Shown: piece after piece, positions 7,249-15,669 of the stretch
Layout: every line of letters begins with the position of its first letter
How positions within the stretch are numbered: the first letter of the stretch is position 1
NCBI GenBank assembly: GCA_963845485.1
Contig: CAWJSI010000016.1
Coordinates: 1 to 64,000, forward strand
Reading direction: 5' to 3'
Source of the DNA: Bog-756 sp963845485
GTDB lineage: Bacteria; Actinomycetota; Acidimicrobiia; Acidimicrobiales; RAAP-2
Length of the DNA stretch: 64,000 nucleotides
Translations under genes and position numbers: made by a program
The notes under the pieces: model-generated
What the model was told of the DNA's origin: nothing
Seen by the model: the letters and a program-made list of their open reading frames with translations, nothing else
Databases searched by the model: none

Positions 7249-7671
7249 ATGAGTGATAAGTCCGAGGGGCCAGGCTGGTGGATCGCCAGCGATGGCAAGT
7301 GGTACCCACCCGAATTACACCCAACCGTGCGCGTGGATTCCCCGACTGAGCCGTCGATGCAGGGCCTCGACGGGGTGCCGAAGCGTCGGTGGGACGACGA
7401 TCCTTCGAAGGCCACCCACGTGGGTCCGCAGTTCCCCGACCTGTTCCAAAAAGCCATGCAGGGATCGCACCTCGCCGACAACATCTCGGTGCAGTACGAC
7501 GGCGAGGACCGGCGGTCCGGTGGAAACACGAACGCCTCCCTCGCCACCAGCGGCGTCTCCAGCCGGTCGGTCAGAAATGCCTCCGCCGGGGCCGATGCCT
7601 CACCGTCCGGTGTGGTCGGCTCGACCATCGGAGCGCCCGCCTCGAAGAAGCGCTGGCGCAAGGGCCGCTGA
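7249..7671 (+). CDS. small protein with GWW..DGKWYPPE motif
   Basis: A 140-residue hydrophilic protein. Residues 8-23 are GPGWWIASDGKWYPPE, a short aromatic motif of the DUF2510 type that is widespread at the ends of actinobacterial membrane and secreted proteins. The remainder is Ser/Gly/Ala-rich and probably disordered, ending in a basic KKRWRKGR tail. No membrane segment is present, which is unusual for carriers of this motif. A clear GGAGG site precedes the ATG. Function unknown. Confidence 0.68.
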   Translation: MSDKSEGPGWWIASDGKWYPPELHPTVRVDSPTEPSMQGLDGVPKRRWDDDPSKATHVGPQFPDLFQKAMQGSHLADNISVQYDGEDRRSGGNTNASLATSGVSSRSVRNASAGADASPSGVVGSTIGAPASKKRWRKGR

Positions 7672-7679
7672 GTCCAACT

Positions 7680-7696
7680 CCGGTCCTGAGGACCGG
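7680..7696. terminator. hairpin between convergent genes
   Basis: CCGGTCC-TGA-GGACCGG forms a perfect 7-pair stem with a 3-base loop, between the stop of the plus-strand gene (7671) and the stop of the minus-strand gene (7711). There is no T-run, so it may be a weak bidirectional terminator or an RNA 3'-end structure. Confidence 0.45.
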
Positions 7697-7710
7697 GGCC
7701 CGGTGGTCGC

Positions 7711-8232
7711 TCAGTGCGCCTCGGGCAAGTCGATCATCTCCTGCCACTGGCCGATCCGGTCGGCCACGGCGTCCGGTGTGAGCCTCAGCGATTCGTCCCT
7801 GACACTGTCGGCGATGGCCCGCTGGGCGAGATAGTGGTGGCCTGCCGACCTGAACAGCGGTGACCGGGCGGCAACCAGATCTGCCGGCGCCCCTCCGAGA
7901 AAGCCCCACAGGGTGAAGGCAAACTCCAGGTCGTAGACGGCCGGAGCCCGCCCGAAGCTTGCGCAACGCCGCATGGCCACTGCTGTGCATCCGGCAATGG
8001 CATCTTCGGCCGAGTCTCCCTCGGCCAGTACGAGACGGGCCTCGAACCGACGGGCCAACTTGAGGGCGAACCCCTGGTCGGGGCCGGGCTTCCCCAGCAG
8101 ACGGCCTTCGGGCTGTGAGGTGCCCCGCACCTCAGACGGCCGGGACTGGGTCCAGATGCTCGGCACCTTGAGGCGGTAGGACGGGCGCACCTGGTCGGCC
8201 TCGACGATGGGCACGAAACTCGGTTGGGTCAC
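7711..8232 (-). CDS. hypothetical protein, last gene of the leuB-ilvE-cimA operon
   Basis: A 173-residue soluble protein that I cannot assign to a family. The GTG start at 8232 has an AGGAG site (in CAGGAGCC) about 7 bases upstream. It begins 45 bases after the stop of cimA in the same direction, so it is probably co-transcribed. The middle contains two nearby cysteines (AGCTAVAMRRCASFGRAP) and a helical aromatic stretch. The operon position suggests a link to branched-chain amino-acid metabolism. That link is inference only. Confidence 0.6.
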   Translation of the reverse strand: MTQPSFVPIVEADQVRPSYRLKVPSIWTQSRPSEVRGTSQPEGRLLGKPGPDQGFALKLARRFEARLVLAEGDSAEDAIAGCTAVAMRRCASFGRAPAVYDLEFAFTLWGFLGGAPADLVAARSPLFRSAGHHYLAQRAIADSVRDESLRLTPDAVADRIGQWQEMIDLPEAH

Positions 8233-8277
8233 GGTAGGGCTCCTGATGATCGGTCCGGCCTGCTCCGGACGGTGTTC

Positions 8278-10053
8278 TCAGCCTTCGGAAGTGGTGCCGG
8301 TATGGAGCAGACCGTAGACGATGGAGTCCGAAAGGGCCTGCCAGGATGCGGCGATGATGTTCTCGGACACCCCGATCGTGGTCCACGTCCGGTCGCCGTC
8401 GGTGGAGTCGATGAGCACCCGGGTCACCGAGCCTGTCCCCCGGGCCGAGTCGAGCACCCGGACCCGGTAGTCCACCAGATGGACGCCGGAGAGCGCCGGG
8501 TAGTGGGACCCGATGGCGGCCCGGACGGCACCGTCCAGCGCGTTCACCGGACCGTTGCCCTCGGCGGTGGCCACGATCCGCTCGTCGCCCACCATGACCT
8601 TGACCGTCGCCTCTGTGGACCGGCCCTCGCCGTGCTCGGCGATGACCCGGTACGACTCGAGCTCGAAGAAGTCCTGTTCCCAGCCGGTCGAGTTCCGCAG
8701 CAGGAGTTCGAGAGAGCCATCGGCCACTTCGAAGTGGTAGCCCTCGTACTCCAGGCGCTTGAGGGAGTCGAGCACCGAGGCCATGGCCTGGGAGTCGAGC
8801 TCGAGGCCCAGCTCGGCGGCCTTCATGGACAGGGTCGACCGGCCGGCCATCTCGGATACGACGAATCGGGTCCCGTTGCCCACCAGCTCAGGCGAGATGT
8901 GCTCGTAGGCGTCCGACCGTCGGGCGATGGCCGAGGTGTGCAGGCCGGCCTTGTGGGCGAAGACCGAGGCGCCCACGAAGGGCTGTTGCGGGTTGGGTGC
9001 GATGTTGACCAGCTCGGCAATGTGATGGGAGACCGGGGTGAGCAGCTCCAGCCGCTCAGCCGGGATCGTGTCCACCCGCAGCTTGAGCGAGAGGTCCGGG
9101 ATGGTGGCCGCGAGGTCGGCGTTGCCCGACCGTTCACCGTATCCATTGACGCATCCTTGGACGTGGGTGGCCCCCACTCCCACTGCAGCCAGGGAGTTGG
9201 CGACCGCACAGCCGCTGTCGTTGTGGAAGTGCACCCCGACCTGGGTCTCGAACCCACCGAGGACGCCCGAGACGATCCGTTCCACCTCATAGGGCAATGT
9301 GCCCCCATTGGTGTCGCACAACACCAGGGTCTCGGCCCCGGCCTCCTCGGCGGCACGCAGGATCCGCAGGGTGAACTCGGGGTTGGCCTTGAACCCGTCG
9401 AAGAAGTGCTCGGCGTCGAGGAAGACCCGCAGATCGTTCGCCCGCAGAAACTCGACCGAATCGGCCACCATGGCCACCGCCTCGTCCAAGGTGGTGCGCA
9501 GGGCATCGACCACATGCATCTCCGAAGACTTGGCCACGATGCAGACTGCCTCGGTCTGGGCGTTGACGAGATGGCGGAGCGTCTCATCGTCCTCGGCCCG
9601 CACACCGGCCCGTCGGGTGGAGCCGAAGGCGACCAACGTAGACCGGTGGAGCGCCAGCTCGGTCGGGGCCCGGGCGAAGAACTCCTCGTCTTTGGGGTTG
9701 GCCCCGGGCCAGCCCCCCTCGATGAAGGTGACACCCAAATGATCCAACTGTTCGGCCACCCGCAGTTTGTCGTCGACGGTCAGCGAGAGCCCCTCCTGCT
9801 GAGACCCGTCCCGGAGGGTGGTGTCGAAGACGTCGACGGCGCCGGGCAGTGCGGGCAGGTCGAAGTCGTGCCCCGCCGAACCGACCGCCGGACCGGGCCC
9901 TCCCCGCGACCGTTGAACGTGAGCGTGCGCCTGTTGCCCGGGGGTCAGGGGATGGGAGTGGTGGACACCGTTGCCATGGGAGTGGCCGTGGCCGGACGTG
10001 TGTCCCCCACCGTTTGGCGTGTCGTCGTTGAGGGTGGGGCCGTCACTCGACAT
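8278..10053 (-). CDS. cimA: citramalate synthase with His-rich N-terminal extension
   Basis: A 591-residue member of the isopropylmalate/citramalate/homocitrate synthase family. The TIM-barrel motif FDTTLRDGSQQEG, the metal-binding HFHNDSGCAVANSLAAV and GCVNGYGERSGNADLA are all present. A C-terminal LeuA-type allosteric domain follows. Sequence style and the leuB/ilvE neighbours favour citramalate synthase (pyruvate plus acetyl-CoA), which feeds isoleucine, over LeuA. Start ATG 10053 overlaps the ilvE stop by 11 bases. An unusual extension precedes the barrel, with nine histidines between residues 18 and 45 (GHTSGHGHSHGNGVHHSH). It could bind metal or be an unstructured tail. Confidence 0.85.
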   Translation of the reverse strand: MSSDGPTLNDDTPNGGGHTSGHGHSHGNGVHHSHPLTPGQQAHAHVQRSRGGPGPAVGSAGHDFDLPALPGAVDVFDTTLRDGSQQEGLSLTVDDKLRVAEQLDHLGVTFIEGGWPGANPKDEEFFARAPTELALHRSTLVAFGSTRRAGVRAEDDETLRHLVNAQTEAVCIVAKSSEMHVVDALRTTLDEAVAMVADSVEFLRANDLRVFLDAEHFFDGFKANPEFTLRILRAAEEAGAETLVLCDTNGGTLPYEVERIVSGVLGGFETQVGVHFHNDSGCAVANSLAAVGVGATHVQGCVNGYGERSGNADLAATIPDLSLKLRVDTIPAERLELLTPVSHHIAELVNIAPNPQQPFVGASVFAHKAGLHTSAIARRSDAYEHISPELVGNGTRFVVSEMAGRSTLSMKAAELGLELDSQAMASVLDSLKRLEYEGYHFEVADGSLELLLRNSTGWEQDFFELESYRVIAEHGEGRSTEATVKVMVGDERIVATAEGNGPVNALDGAVRAAIGSHYPALSGVHLVDYRVRVLDSARGTGSVTRVLIDSTDGDRTWTTIGVSENIIAASWQALSDSIVYGLLHTGTTSEG

Positions 10054-10972
10054 AGTCCAACCAGTCCTTGTACTGATCGACCTCGCCCCGCACAGCGGCA
10101 AAGTAGGTCTGTTGCAGCTTCTGGGTGATGGGCCCGGGCTTGCCGTCGCCGACGGCACGGTCGTCGACGGCCCGGATGGGCACGACCTCGGCCGCGGTGC
10201 CGGTCAGGAAGGCCTCGTCGGCCGTGTAGAGGTCGGTGCGGATGATCGGCTCATAGACCACCGCATAGCCGAGGTCCCGGGCGATGGTCTCGACCGACTG
10301 CTGGGTGATCCCCTCGAGGGCACCGGAGTCAGACGACGGCGGGGTGAGGAGGCGGCCCTTCCGGACGATGAAGATGTTCTCGCCCGTGCACTCGCTCACA
10401 TTGCCGTCGGGGCCGAGGAGAATGGCCTCGTCGTAACCGGCCTTGATGGCCTCCACCTTGGCCAGTGAGGAGTTGACGTACATGCCGGTGCCCTTGGCTG
10501 CGGTGGGCACGGCGTTGGGATCGTGCCGCCGCCACGAGCTGATCTTGGTCGACACGCCGTTGGCCACGCCGTCGTCGCCGAGGTAGGTGCCCCAGGGCCA
10601 TGCGGCGATGGAGACGTTGACCGGGCAGGGCATGGGGTTGAGGCCCATCTCGCCGTATCCCAGGTAGACGAGGGGTCGGATGTAGCACCCGTCGTCGAGC
10701 CCGTTGACCCGGACCACATCCCGGGTGGCATCCACCAGCTCATCCACGGTGTAGGGGACGTCGATCATGAACACCTTGGCTGACACGAGCAGGCGCTCGA
10801 TGTGATCGCGCAGCCGGAAGACAGCCACGCCCCGCTGGGTGGGGTAGGCACGGATCCCTTCGAACACGCCGGATCCGTAGTGCATCGTGTGGGTGAGCAC
10901 GTGCACGGTCGCATCGGCCCAGTCGACGAGCTCGCCGTCCATCCAGATCTTCTCGGTCGGGGTCAGGGGCAT
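10043..10972 (-). CDS. ilvE: branched-chain amino-acid aminotransferase
   Basis: A 309-residue fold-type IV PLP aminotransferase that interconverts branched-chain 2-oxo acids with Val, Ile and Leu. Family segments are HYGSGVFEGIRAY near the N-terminus, AAKGTGMYVNSSLAK with the PLP-binding lysine region, and GNVSECTGENIF. The start ATG 10972 lies 3 bases after the leuB stop, and the end overlaps the cimA start. It performs the last step of the pathway whose earlier steps are encoded by its operon partners. Confidence 0.92.
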   Translation of the reverse strand: MPLTPTEKIWMDGELVDWADATVHVLTHTMHYGSGVFEGIRAYPTQRGVAVFRLRDHIERLLVSAKVFMIDVPYTVDELVDATRDVVRVNGLDDGCYIRPLVYLGYGEMGLNPMPCPVNVSIAAWPWGTYLGDDGVANGVSTKISSWRRHDPNAVPTAAKGTGMYVNSSLAKVEAIKAGYDEAILLGPDGNVSECTGENIFIVRKGRLLTPPSSDSGALEGITQQSVETIARDLGYAVVYEPIIRTDLYTADEAFLTGTAAEVVPIRAVDDRAVGDGKPGPITQKLQQTYFAAVRGEVDQYKDWLDYVE

Positions 10973-10975
10973 GGC

Positions 10976-11995
10976 TCAGAGCCTTTCTGCGATGGCGTCG
11001 CCGACCGCTGAGGTCGACATGGTGGGTTCGGGTTGGGACTGGATGAAGTCGGCGACCGCCTGGGTCACCTTTTCGGCGGCCGAGGCCTCACCGAGGTGGT
11101 CGAGCATGAGGGCGGCCGACCGGATGGCGGCGGCCGGATTGGCCGTCCCGGTACCGGCGATGTCGTGGGCCGCCCCGTGAACCGGCTCGAATAGCGATGG
11201 GCCGGTCCGGTCGGGGTTGAGATTGGCCGATGCGGCATACCCGATCCCCCCGGCCACGGCACCGGCGAGGTCGGTGATGATGTCACCGAAGAGATTGTCG
11301 GTGACGATGACGTCGTAGCGGGAGGCGTTCTCGACCAGGTAGATGCAGGTGGCATCGACGTGGTTGTAATCGCGGCTTACCGTCGGGAACTCCCCCGAGA
11401 CTTCATCCACGGTGCGCTGCCACAGGTCGCCGGCGAAGGTGAGCACATTGGTCTTGTGCACGAGGGTCAGATGGTGTCGTGTCCGTGTGGAGGCCAGATC
11501 GAAGGCGAAACGAGCACAGCGCTCCACGCCATGCCTGGTGTTGACCGAACCCTGGGTGGCCACCTCGTAGGGCGTCCCCTTCCGAAGGAATCCCCCCTCA
11601 CCGGCGTAGGTGCCTTCGGTGTTCTCCCGGATGACCACGAAGTCGCAGTCAGGGGCTACAGCACCCGGGACGCCGGTGAATGGCCGCATGTTCACGTACA
11701 GATCAAGGTCGAACCGGAGGCGCAGTAGTAGCCCCCGCTCCAACGCACCGGGTGGCACGGCGGTCGAGCCGACCGGTGGCCCTACCGCGCCGAGCAGGAT
11801 GGCGTCCTGGCCACGCAGCTCCTCCAGCACCGAATCGGGGAGCACGTCACCGGTGCGGACATAGCGATCCGCTCCGAGGTCGTACTCCGTCGTGTCGAGG
11901 GACACGCCAGCCGCGCCGACCACCTTGAGCGCCTCGGCAACGACTTCGGGGCCGATGCCGTCGCCTCCGATCAGACCAACTCGATAACTTCCCAC
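10976..11995 (-). CDS. leuB: 3-isopropylmalate/3-methylmalate dehydrogenase
   Basis: A 339-residue NAD-dependent decarboxylating dehydrogenase. GGDGIGPEVV at the N-terminus, VIRENTEGTYAG, and the metal/substrate segment TDNLFGDIITDLAGAVAGGIG are typical of LeuB. The GTG start at 11995 has AGGAG 6 bases upstream. As first gene of a leuB-ilvE-cimA operon it may serve the citramalate route (methylmalate to 2-oxobutyrate) as well as, or instead of, leucine synthesis. LeuB enzymes are known to do both. Expression is probably controlled by the attenuator at 12172-12273. Confidence 0.92.
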   Translation of the reverse strand: MGSYRVGLIGGDGIGPEVVAEALKVVGAAGVSLDTTEYDLGADRYVRTGDVLPDSVLEELRGQDAILLGAVGPPVGSTAVPPGALERGLLLRLRFDLDLYVNMRPFTGVPGAVAPDCDFVVIRENTEGTYAGEGGFLRKGTPYEVATQGSVNTRHGVERCARFAFDLASTRTRHHLTLVHKTNVLTFAGDLWQRTVDEVSGEFPTVSRDYNHVDATCIYLVENASRYDVIVTDNLFGDIITDLAGAVAGGIGYAASANLNPDRTGPSLFEPVHGAAHDIAGTGTANPAAAIRSAALMLDHLGEASAAEKVTQAVADFIQSQPEPTMSTSAVGDAIAERL

Positions 11996-12171
11996 GGTGC
12001 TCCTGTCCTTCGTTCCATCTTGTCGTCTCGTCTGTTCCTACTGGACCCACCGACCGCCCGCAGCCTCCTCGCTGCCCGGCGCCCATGATGTGCGTCCCGG
12101 AGGGATCGAGCCCTCCCCGATGATCGGTCTCCGTTTCCCGGGGGTCCCGTTTCGGCCGGATCCCCCAATTG

Positions 12172-12196
12172 AAAAACCGTCCACCAGGTGGACGGT
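12172..12196 (-). terminator. intrinsic terminator of the isoleucine attenuator
   Basis: ACCGTCCACC and GGTGGACGGT form a 9-10 pair G+C-rich stem at 12176-12196, followed on the minus strand by five Ts (12172-12176). It lies between the leader peptide and leuB, about 180 bases before the leuB start. With no gene of its own to end, it is best read as a regulated terminator. Confidence 0.78.
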
Positions 12197-12201
12197 CGAG
12201 G

Positions 12202-12226
12202 GGCACACACCGGTCAGGTATGTGCC
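12202..12226 (-). promoter_or_regulatory. pause hairpin of the isoleucine attenuator
   Basis: Ten base pairs, with one U-G, join 12217-12226 and 12202-12211 around a 5-base loop. The 5' arm begins at the leader stop codon, so a ribosome at the Ile codons or at the stop would cover it. Confidence 0.65.
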
Positions 12227-12273
12227 TAGTCGATAATGATTACGGTGCTGCGCGCGTCAGAAGTCCTGTTCAT
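12226..12273 (-). CDS. attenuator leader peptide of the leuB-ilvE-cimA operon
   Basis: A 15-codon open frame, MNRTSDARSTVIIID and a TAG stop, lies 230 bases upstream of leuB. Its penultimate codons read GTA ATC ATT ATC GAC, so Val-Ile-Ile-Ile sits next to the stop. It is directly followed by one hairpin and then by an intrinsic terminator. This is the classical layout of transcription attenuation by ribosome stalling on the end-product amino acid. There is no ribosome site. A candidate promoter would start transcription 2-4 bases before the ATG, giving a leaderless frame, as is common in actinobacterial attenuators. Confidence 0.75.
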   Translation of the reverse strand: MNRTSDARSTVIIID

Positions 12274-12282
12274 CAGGTAACC

Positions 12283-12312
12283 AGTGTCCCTTGTCAAGAG
12301 GGGGATCGTCAA
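12283..12312 (-). promoter_or_regulatory. candidate promoter of the leuB operon leader
   Basis: TTGACG (12307-12312) and GACACT (12283-12288) are 18 bases apart on the minus strand and would start transcription next to the leader ATG at 12273. A second TTGACA lies at 12292-12297, but its spaced -10 would overlap the leader frame. Confidence 0.42.
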
Positions 12313-12361
12313 CCCCATCGGCCCGCCGCCACCCAAGCGGCGTTCCCGGTTGGCATTTCGA

Positions 12362-12793
12362 CTAGGTCGTGCGGGCGATCAGGACGTGGCATCCGGCCTT
12401 GTGGGCCACGGAATTGGGGACGGACCCCAGGATCCGCCTCGAACCTCGCAGTCCTTTGCTGCCCACCACGATGAGATCGGCTCCGACCTCGTCGGCCGTG
12501 TGGATGATGACCTCGGCGGGGTCACCCACACCGGTGTGGATCTGCGTGTTCAGGTCGGTGACGTCACCGGCGACGTCCTCCAGCATGTGCTGCGCCACTC
12601 CCCGGAGCGCGGCCCCGCCGAGCGGATCCGAGACGTTGGCTCCACCGGCGGGGACGGCTACCGCCGTGGCGGTGTGGACCCCAACCACCAGGTGGAGCGT
12701 CGCCCCCTGCTCACGGGCCAGCTGGACGGCCAGGGCCACCGCGGCGGACGCCGTCTCCGAGCCGTCCGTTCCCACGACAATCGTCTTGAACAC
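12362..12793 (-). CDS. universal stress protein (UspA family)
   Basis: A 143-residue single-domain Usp. It opens with FKTIVVGTDGSETASAAV and ends with the nucleotide-binding loop VGSKGLRGSRRILGSVPNSV followed by VLIART, giving the G-x2-G-x9-G(S) pattern of ATP-binding members. I place the start at GTG 12793, preceded by GGGAGG at 6-7 bases; the longer frame to 12868 would add an N-terminus foreign to the family. It is the last gene of the minus-strand housekeeping run. Its role under stress is unknown. Confidence 0.88.
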   Translation of the reverse strand: MFKTIVVGTDGSETASAAVALAVQLAREQGATLHLVVGVHTATAVAVPAGGANVSDPLGGAALRGVAQHMLEDVAGDVTDLNTQIHTGVGDPAEVIIHTADEVGADLIVVGSKGLRGSRRILGSVPNSVAHKAGCHVLIARTT

Positions 12794-12922
12794 AGTGGTC
12801 CCTCCCAGCTCCGCAGCCCGTTTCAGGCGATGGTAGCGGATGGAGGTGCCCAGGTTGCCTTGGGCCATGCCGCCAGTCGTCCCGATGGGGGCTGACCCTA
12901 CCCCCGCCAGATGGCCATCCGG

Positions 12923-13582
12923 CTACTGGGGAAGGGAGCGGGACACGACTTGACCCTCGCCGAGGAGATCCCGCCACGGGATCGATCCTTCCCGGAGGCA
13001 TCGCAGGGCGGGTCCTCGACACTCCACCACGGTGGAAGGCGTACCGTCGCAGCCACCCCCGTCGAGGATCATGGCCACACCCTCCCCGTCGGGGAACATC
13101 ACTCGGACCTCCTCGGCTCGGGATGCGGCCCGGGCACCATGGAGGTTGGCGCTGGTCACCGCCAGGGGGCCGAGCCGATCGCACAGGGCCTGGGTGACCG
13201 GGTGGTCGGCCCATCGCACCCCAACGGTCTGACGGGCCGAAGGGGAACCACCGAGGTCGGTGGTGAAGCTCCGACGCCGGGGGACAACCAGGGTCAGTGG
13301 ACCGGGCCAGTAGCGGTCGGCCAGGTGCTCAGCCACCTTCCCGAGGGGTCCGCACAGGCTGATGACCTGCTCGAGTCCTCCGACCAGGACCGGCACGGGT
13401 ACGTCGGTCGGTCGTTCCTTCAGGGCGAAGAGCTTCTCGATGGCCAGAGGCCGGGAGAGGTCGGCGGCCAGCCCGTAGACGGTGTCGGTGGGCACGGCCA
13501 CGACGGCGCCACCTCGGAGGGCCGAGACGGCCAGCTCCAGACTCTCGGCGTCCACGATGAGGGGGACCGGTCCCGCCGTCAC
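12923..13582 (-). CDS. tsaC: threonylcarbamoyl-AMP synthase
   Basis: A 219-residue YrdC/Sua5 protein. It makes threonylcarbamoyl-AMP from Thr, bicarbonate and ATP for the t6A37 modification of ANN-decoding tRNAs. Seen are VVAVPTDTVYGLAAD, FALKERPTDVPVPVLV (the K-x-R substrate-binding segment), LADRYWPGPLTLVV and PLAVTSANLHG. Start GTG 13582 overlaps the prmC stop in GTGA. It has the YrdC domain only, without the extra Sua5 domain. It follows prmC, as in many actinobacteria. Confidence 0.9.
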   Translation of the reverse strand: MTAGPVPLIVDAESLELAVSALRGGAVVAVPTDTVYGLAADLSRPLAIEKLFALKERPTDVPVPVLVGGLEQVISLCGPLGKVAEHLADRYWPGPLTLVVPRRRSFTTDLGGSPSARQTVGVRWADHPVTQALCDRLGPLAVTSANLHGARAASRAEEVRVMFPDGEGVAMILDGGGCDGTPSTVVECRGPALRCLREGSIPWRDLLGEGQVVSRSLPQ

Positions 13583-14511
13583 CGCCGGGCCACCACCATG
13601 CGGATCCGACCGGCCAGATCCCGCCGTGTCTCGGCGCGGTCCCATCCGGCCTGCCTGGCCGTGGCCAGAGTGGCTTCGGCCTGGGCCGGGTCGATCTCGA
13701 CCACGAGCACGCCACCGGGCTTCATCCACGGGAGTGCGCCCGCGACGATCGTTTCGATGTCACCCAGTCCGCCGACCCCCCGGCCATCGGGTGCCACCAG
13801 GGCACTACGGGGCTCCCACAGCCGCACGGTGGGGTCGAGCAGGGAGAACTCGGTCTCAGCCACGTAGGGCGGATTGGCGACCACCAGGCTGACTTGGCCC
13901 GCGACCTCAGCGGGCAGGGCCTCGAACCAACTCCCCTCCCTCAGGCGGACACGGCGTGCTCCGTCCGGGTCCCGTCGAGCCAGCTCCTCGAGGTTGGCCC
14001 CCGCCACCTCGAGGGCATCCCTGGAGGCGTCGGTAGCCCACACCTGCAGGCCTGGGGCGTGAGTCCTCCCCTCAGTGGCCAACGAGAGTGCGATGGCCCC
14101 GGACCCAGTGCCGAGATCGACACAGATCACCGGATCTTCGTCATCGAATCCCTCACTGCTCAGCTGGAGGGAGGCCAACTCGGACAACGCCACCTCCACC
14201 ACCTGCTCGGTCTCCGGCCTCGGGATGAGCACCCTCGTATCCACGGCCAGTTCCAGTGAGCGAAACGGCCACCGGCCCAGGACGTACTGGAGTGGCTCCC
14301 CAGCGGCCCTCCGGTCAGCCAGGACCAGCGCCCGGGCCGAGTCCCCGTCGACGTGCTGCACCAGCCATCGGGCCTCACGAGCCGAGCCGACCCGCTCGGC
14401 CACGAGCGACTCGAGGTCCCCATGGGCCACCGCCCCTGGAGCCCGGACCGGCGTCATCTCGGGATCACCTGTCCCAGGTTGCAGGCGCACCAGCCGGGCC
14501 TCACCGGTCAT
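13579..14511 (-). CDS. prmC: peptide chain release factor N5-glutamine methyltransferase
   Basis: A 310-residue HemK/PrmC enzyme that methylates the glutamine of the GGQ motif of release factors, using S-adenosylmethionine. It has an N-terminal helical domain, then LIPRPETEQVVEVAL, the SAM motif VDLGTGSGAIALSLA and the catalytic VVANPPYVAE. Its substrate RF1 is encoded immediately upstream; the ATG at 14511 lies inside the end of prfA, an 11-base overlap that favours coupled expression. Confidence 0.93.
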   Translation of the reverse strand: MTGEARLVRLQPGTGDPEMTPVRAPGAVAHGDLESLVAERVGSAREARWLVQHVDGDSARALVLADRRAAGEPLQYVLGRWPFRSLELAVDTRVLIPRPETEQVVEVALSELASLQLSSEGFDDEDPVICVDLGTGSGAIALSLATEGRTHAPGLQVWATDASRDALEVAGANLEELARRDPDGARRVRLREGSWFEALPAEVAGQVSLVVANPPYVAETEFSLLDPTVRLWEPRSALVAPDGRGVGGLGDIETIVAGALPWMKPGGVLVVEIDPAQAEATLATARQAGWDRAETRRDLAGRIRMVVARR

Positions 14512-15562
14512 CCAGCTGCCGGTAGCGCTTGTCAGCCATCAGCGCGTCGGTGAGCTCGTCGAGGTCGCCCATCAGGATCCGGTCGAGCTTGTGGAGAGTC
14601 AGCTTGATCCGGTGATCGGTCACGCGGTTGTCCTTGTAATTGTAGGTTCGGATCTTCTCCGAACGGCCACCGCCGCCCACCTGGCTGCGTCGCTGTTCGG
14701 AGAGCTCGGCCGACTGACGGTCCTGCTCGGCTTTCAACAGCCTCGAACGGAGCACGATCATGGCCTTGGCCCGGTTCTGGATCTGGCTCTTCTCGTCCTG
14801 CATGGCCACGACGATCCCGGTGGGCAAGTGCGTGATCCGCACTGCGGAGTCGGTCGTGTTCACCGACTGGCCTCCCGGTCCGGTTGAACGGTAGACGTCG
14901 ATCTTGAGGTCACCGGGGTCGATGGCCACGTCGACCTCTTCGGCCTCGGGCAGCACCGCCACCGCCGCCGACGAGGTGTGGATCCTTCCCTGTGACTCGG
15001 TCACCGGCACCCGCTGGACCCGGTGGGGTCCTCCCTCGTGCTCGAGCCGTTGCCAGGCATCATCGCCTTTCACCACGAAGGTGACCTCGTTCAGCCCATC
15101 GCGTTCGGAAGGACTGGAGGAAAGGACCTCGACCTTCCATCCCCGCACGGCGGCGTAACGCGTGTACATCTCGTAGAGGTCCTTGGCGAAGAGATTGGCC
15201 TCCTCGCCACCCTCAGCGCCCCGAATCTCCATGATCACGTTGCGGCCGGCGTTCGGGTCCTTTGGCACCAGATGGAGCCGGAGCTCCTCTTCGAGGCGGG
15301 TGATGGCCAACTCGGCCTCGGTCACCTCGGCCTGGGCCAACTCGCGCTCGTCACCCGAGGAGTCCCGCACCATCTCGCGGGCGGCCTCGAGGTCCGACTC
15401 GGCGGCCTGGAGCCGTCGCCAGCTCTGCACGGGATCCTCGAGCTCCCGGTGACGTCGGGAGACGGACCGCAGACGGGAAGGGTCCGACGACAGGTTGGGG
15501 TCGTTCAGCTCGGCGAGGACCAACTCGTACTCGCGCTCCAACTCGTGCATGCGCTCGTTCAT
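14501..15562 (-). CDS. prfA: peptide chain release factor 1
   Basis: A 353-residue class I release factor for UAA/UAG. The codon-recognition tripeptide is PVT in RVPVTESQGRIHTSS (PxT type, RF1). The peptidyl-tRNA hydrolysis motif is GGQ in STGPGGQSVNTTDSAVRITH. ATG 15562 (MNERMHELEREY) gives the family length; the open frame back to 15640 lacks similarity. It is followed by prmC, which modifies this protein. Confidence 0.95.
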   Translation of the reverse strand: MNERMHELEREYELVLAELNDPNLSSDPSRLRSVSRRHRELEDPVQSWRRLQAAESDLEAAREMVRDSSGDERELAQAEVTEAELAITRLEEELRLHLVPKDPNAGRNVIMEIRGAEGGEEANLFAKDLYEMYTRYAAVRGWKVEVLSSSPSERDGLNEVTFVVKGDDAWQRLEHEGGPHRVQRVPVTESQGRIHTSSAAVAVLPEAEEVDVAIDPGDLKIDVYRSTGPGGQSVNTTDSAVRITHLPTGIVVAMQDEKSQIQNRAKAMIVLRSRLLKAEQDRQSAELSEQRRSQVGGGGRSEKIRTYNYKDNRVTDHRIKLTLHKLDRILMGDLDELTDALMADKRYRQLDDR

Positions 15563-15669
15563 GGGTCCGTTGGCCACCGGGCCAGGGTAGTGCCACGCTG
15601 CGGGGACCCACGTTGCCCAAGCGGACCAACTGCTGGGCACCGGGTCGATAGCGCGACCCGGTCGTCACC

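Noticed and set aside
8224..10128. A 634-codon plus-strand open frame opposite cimA
   Set aside because: Antisense to an unmistakable citramalate synthase; composition is that of a high-GC shadow frame.
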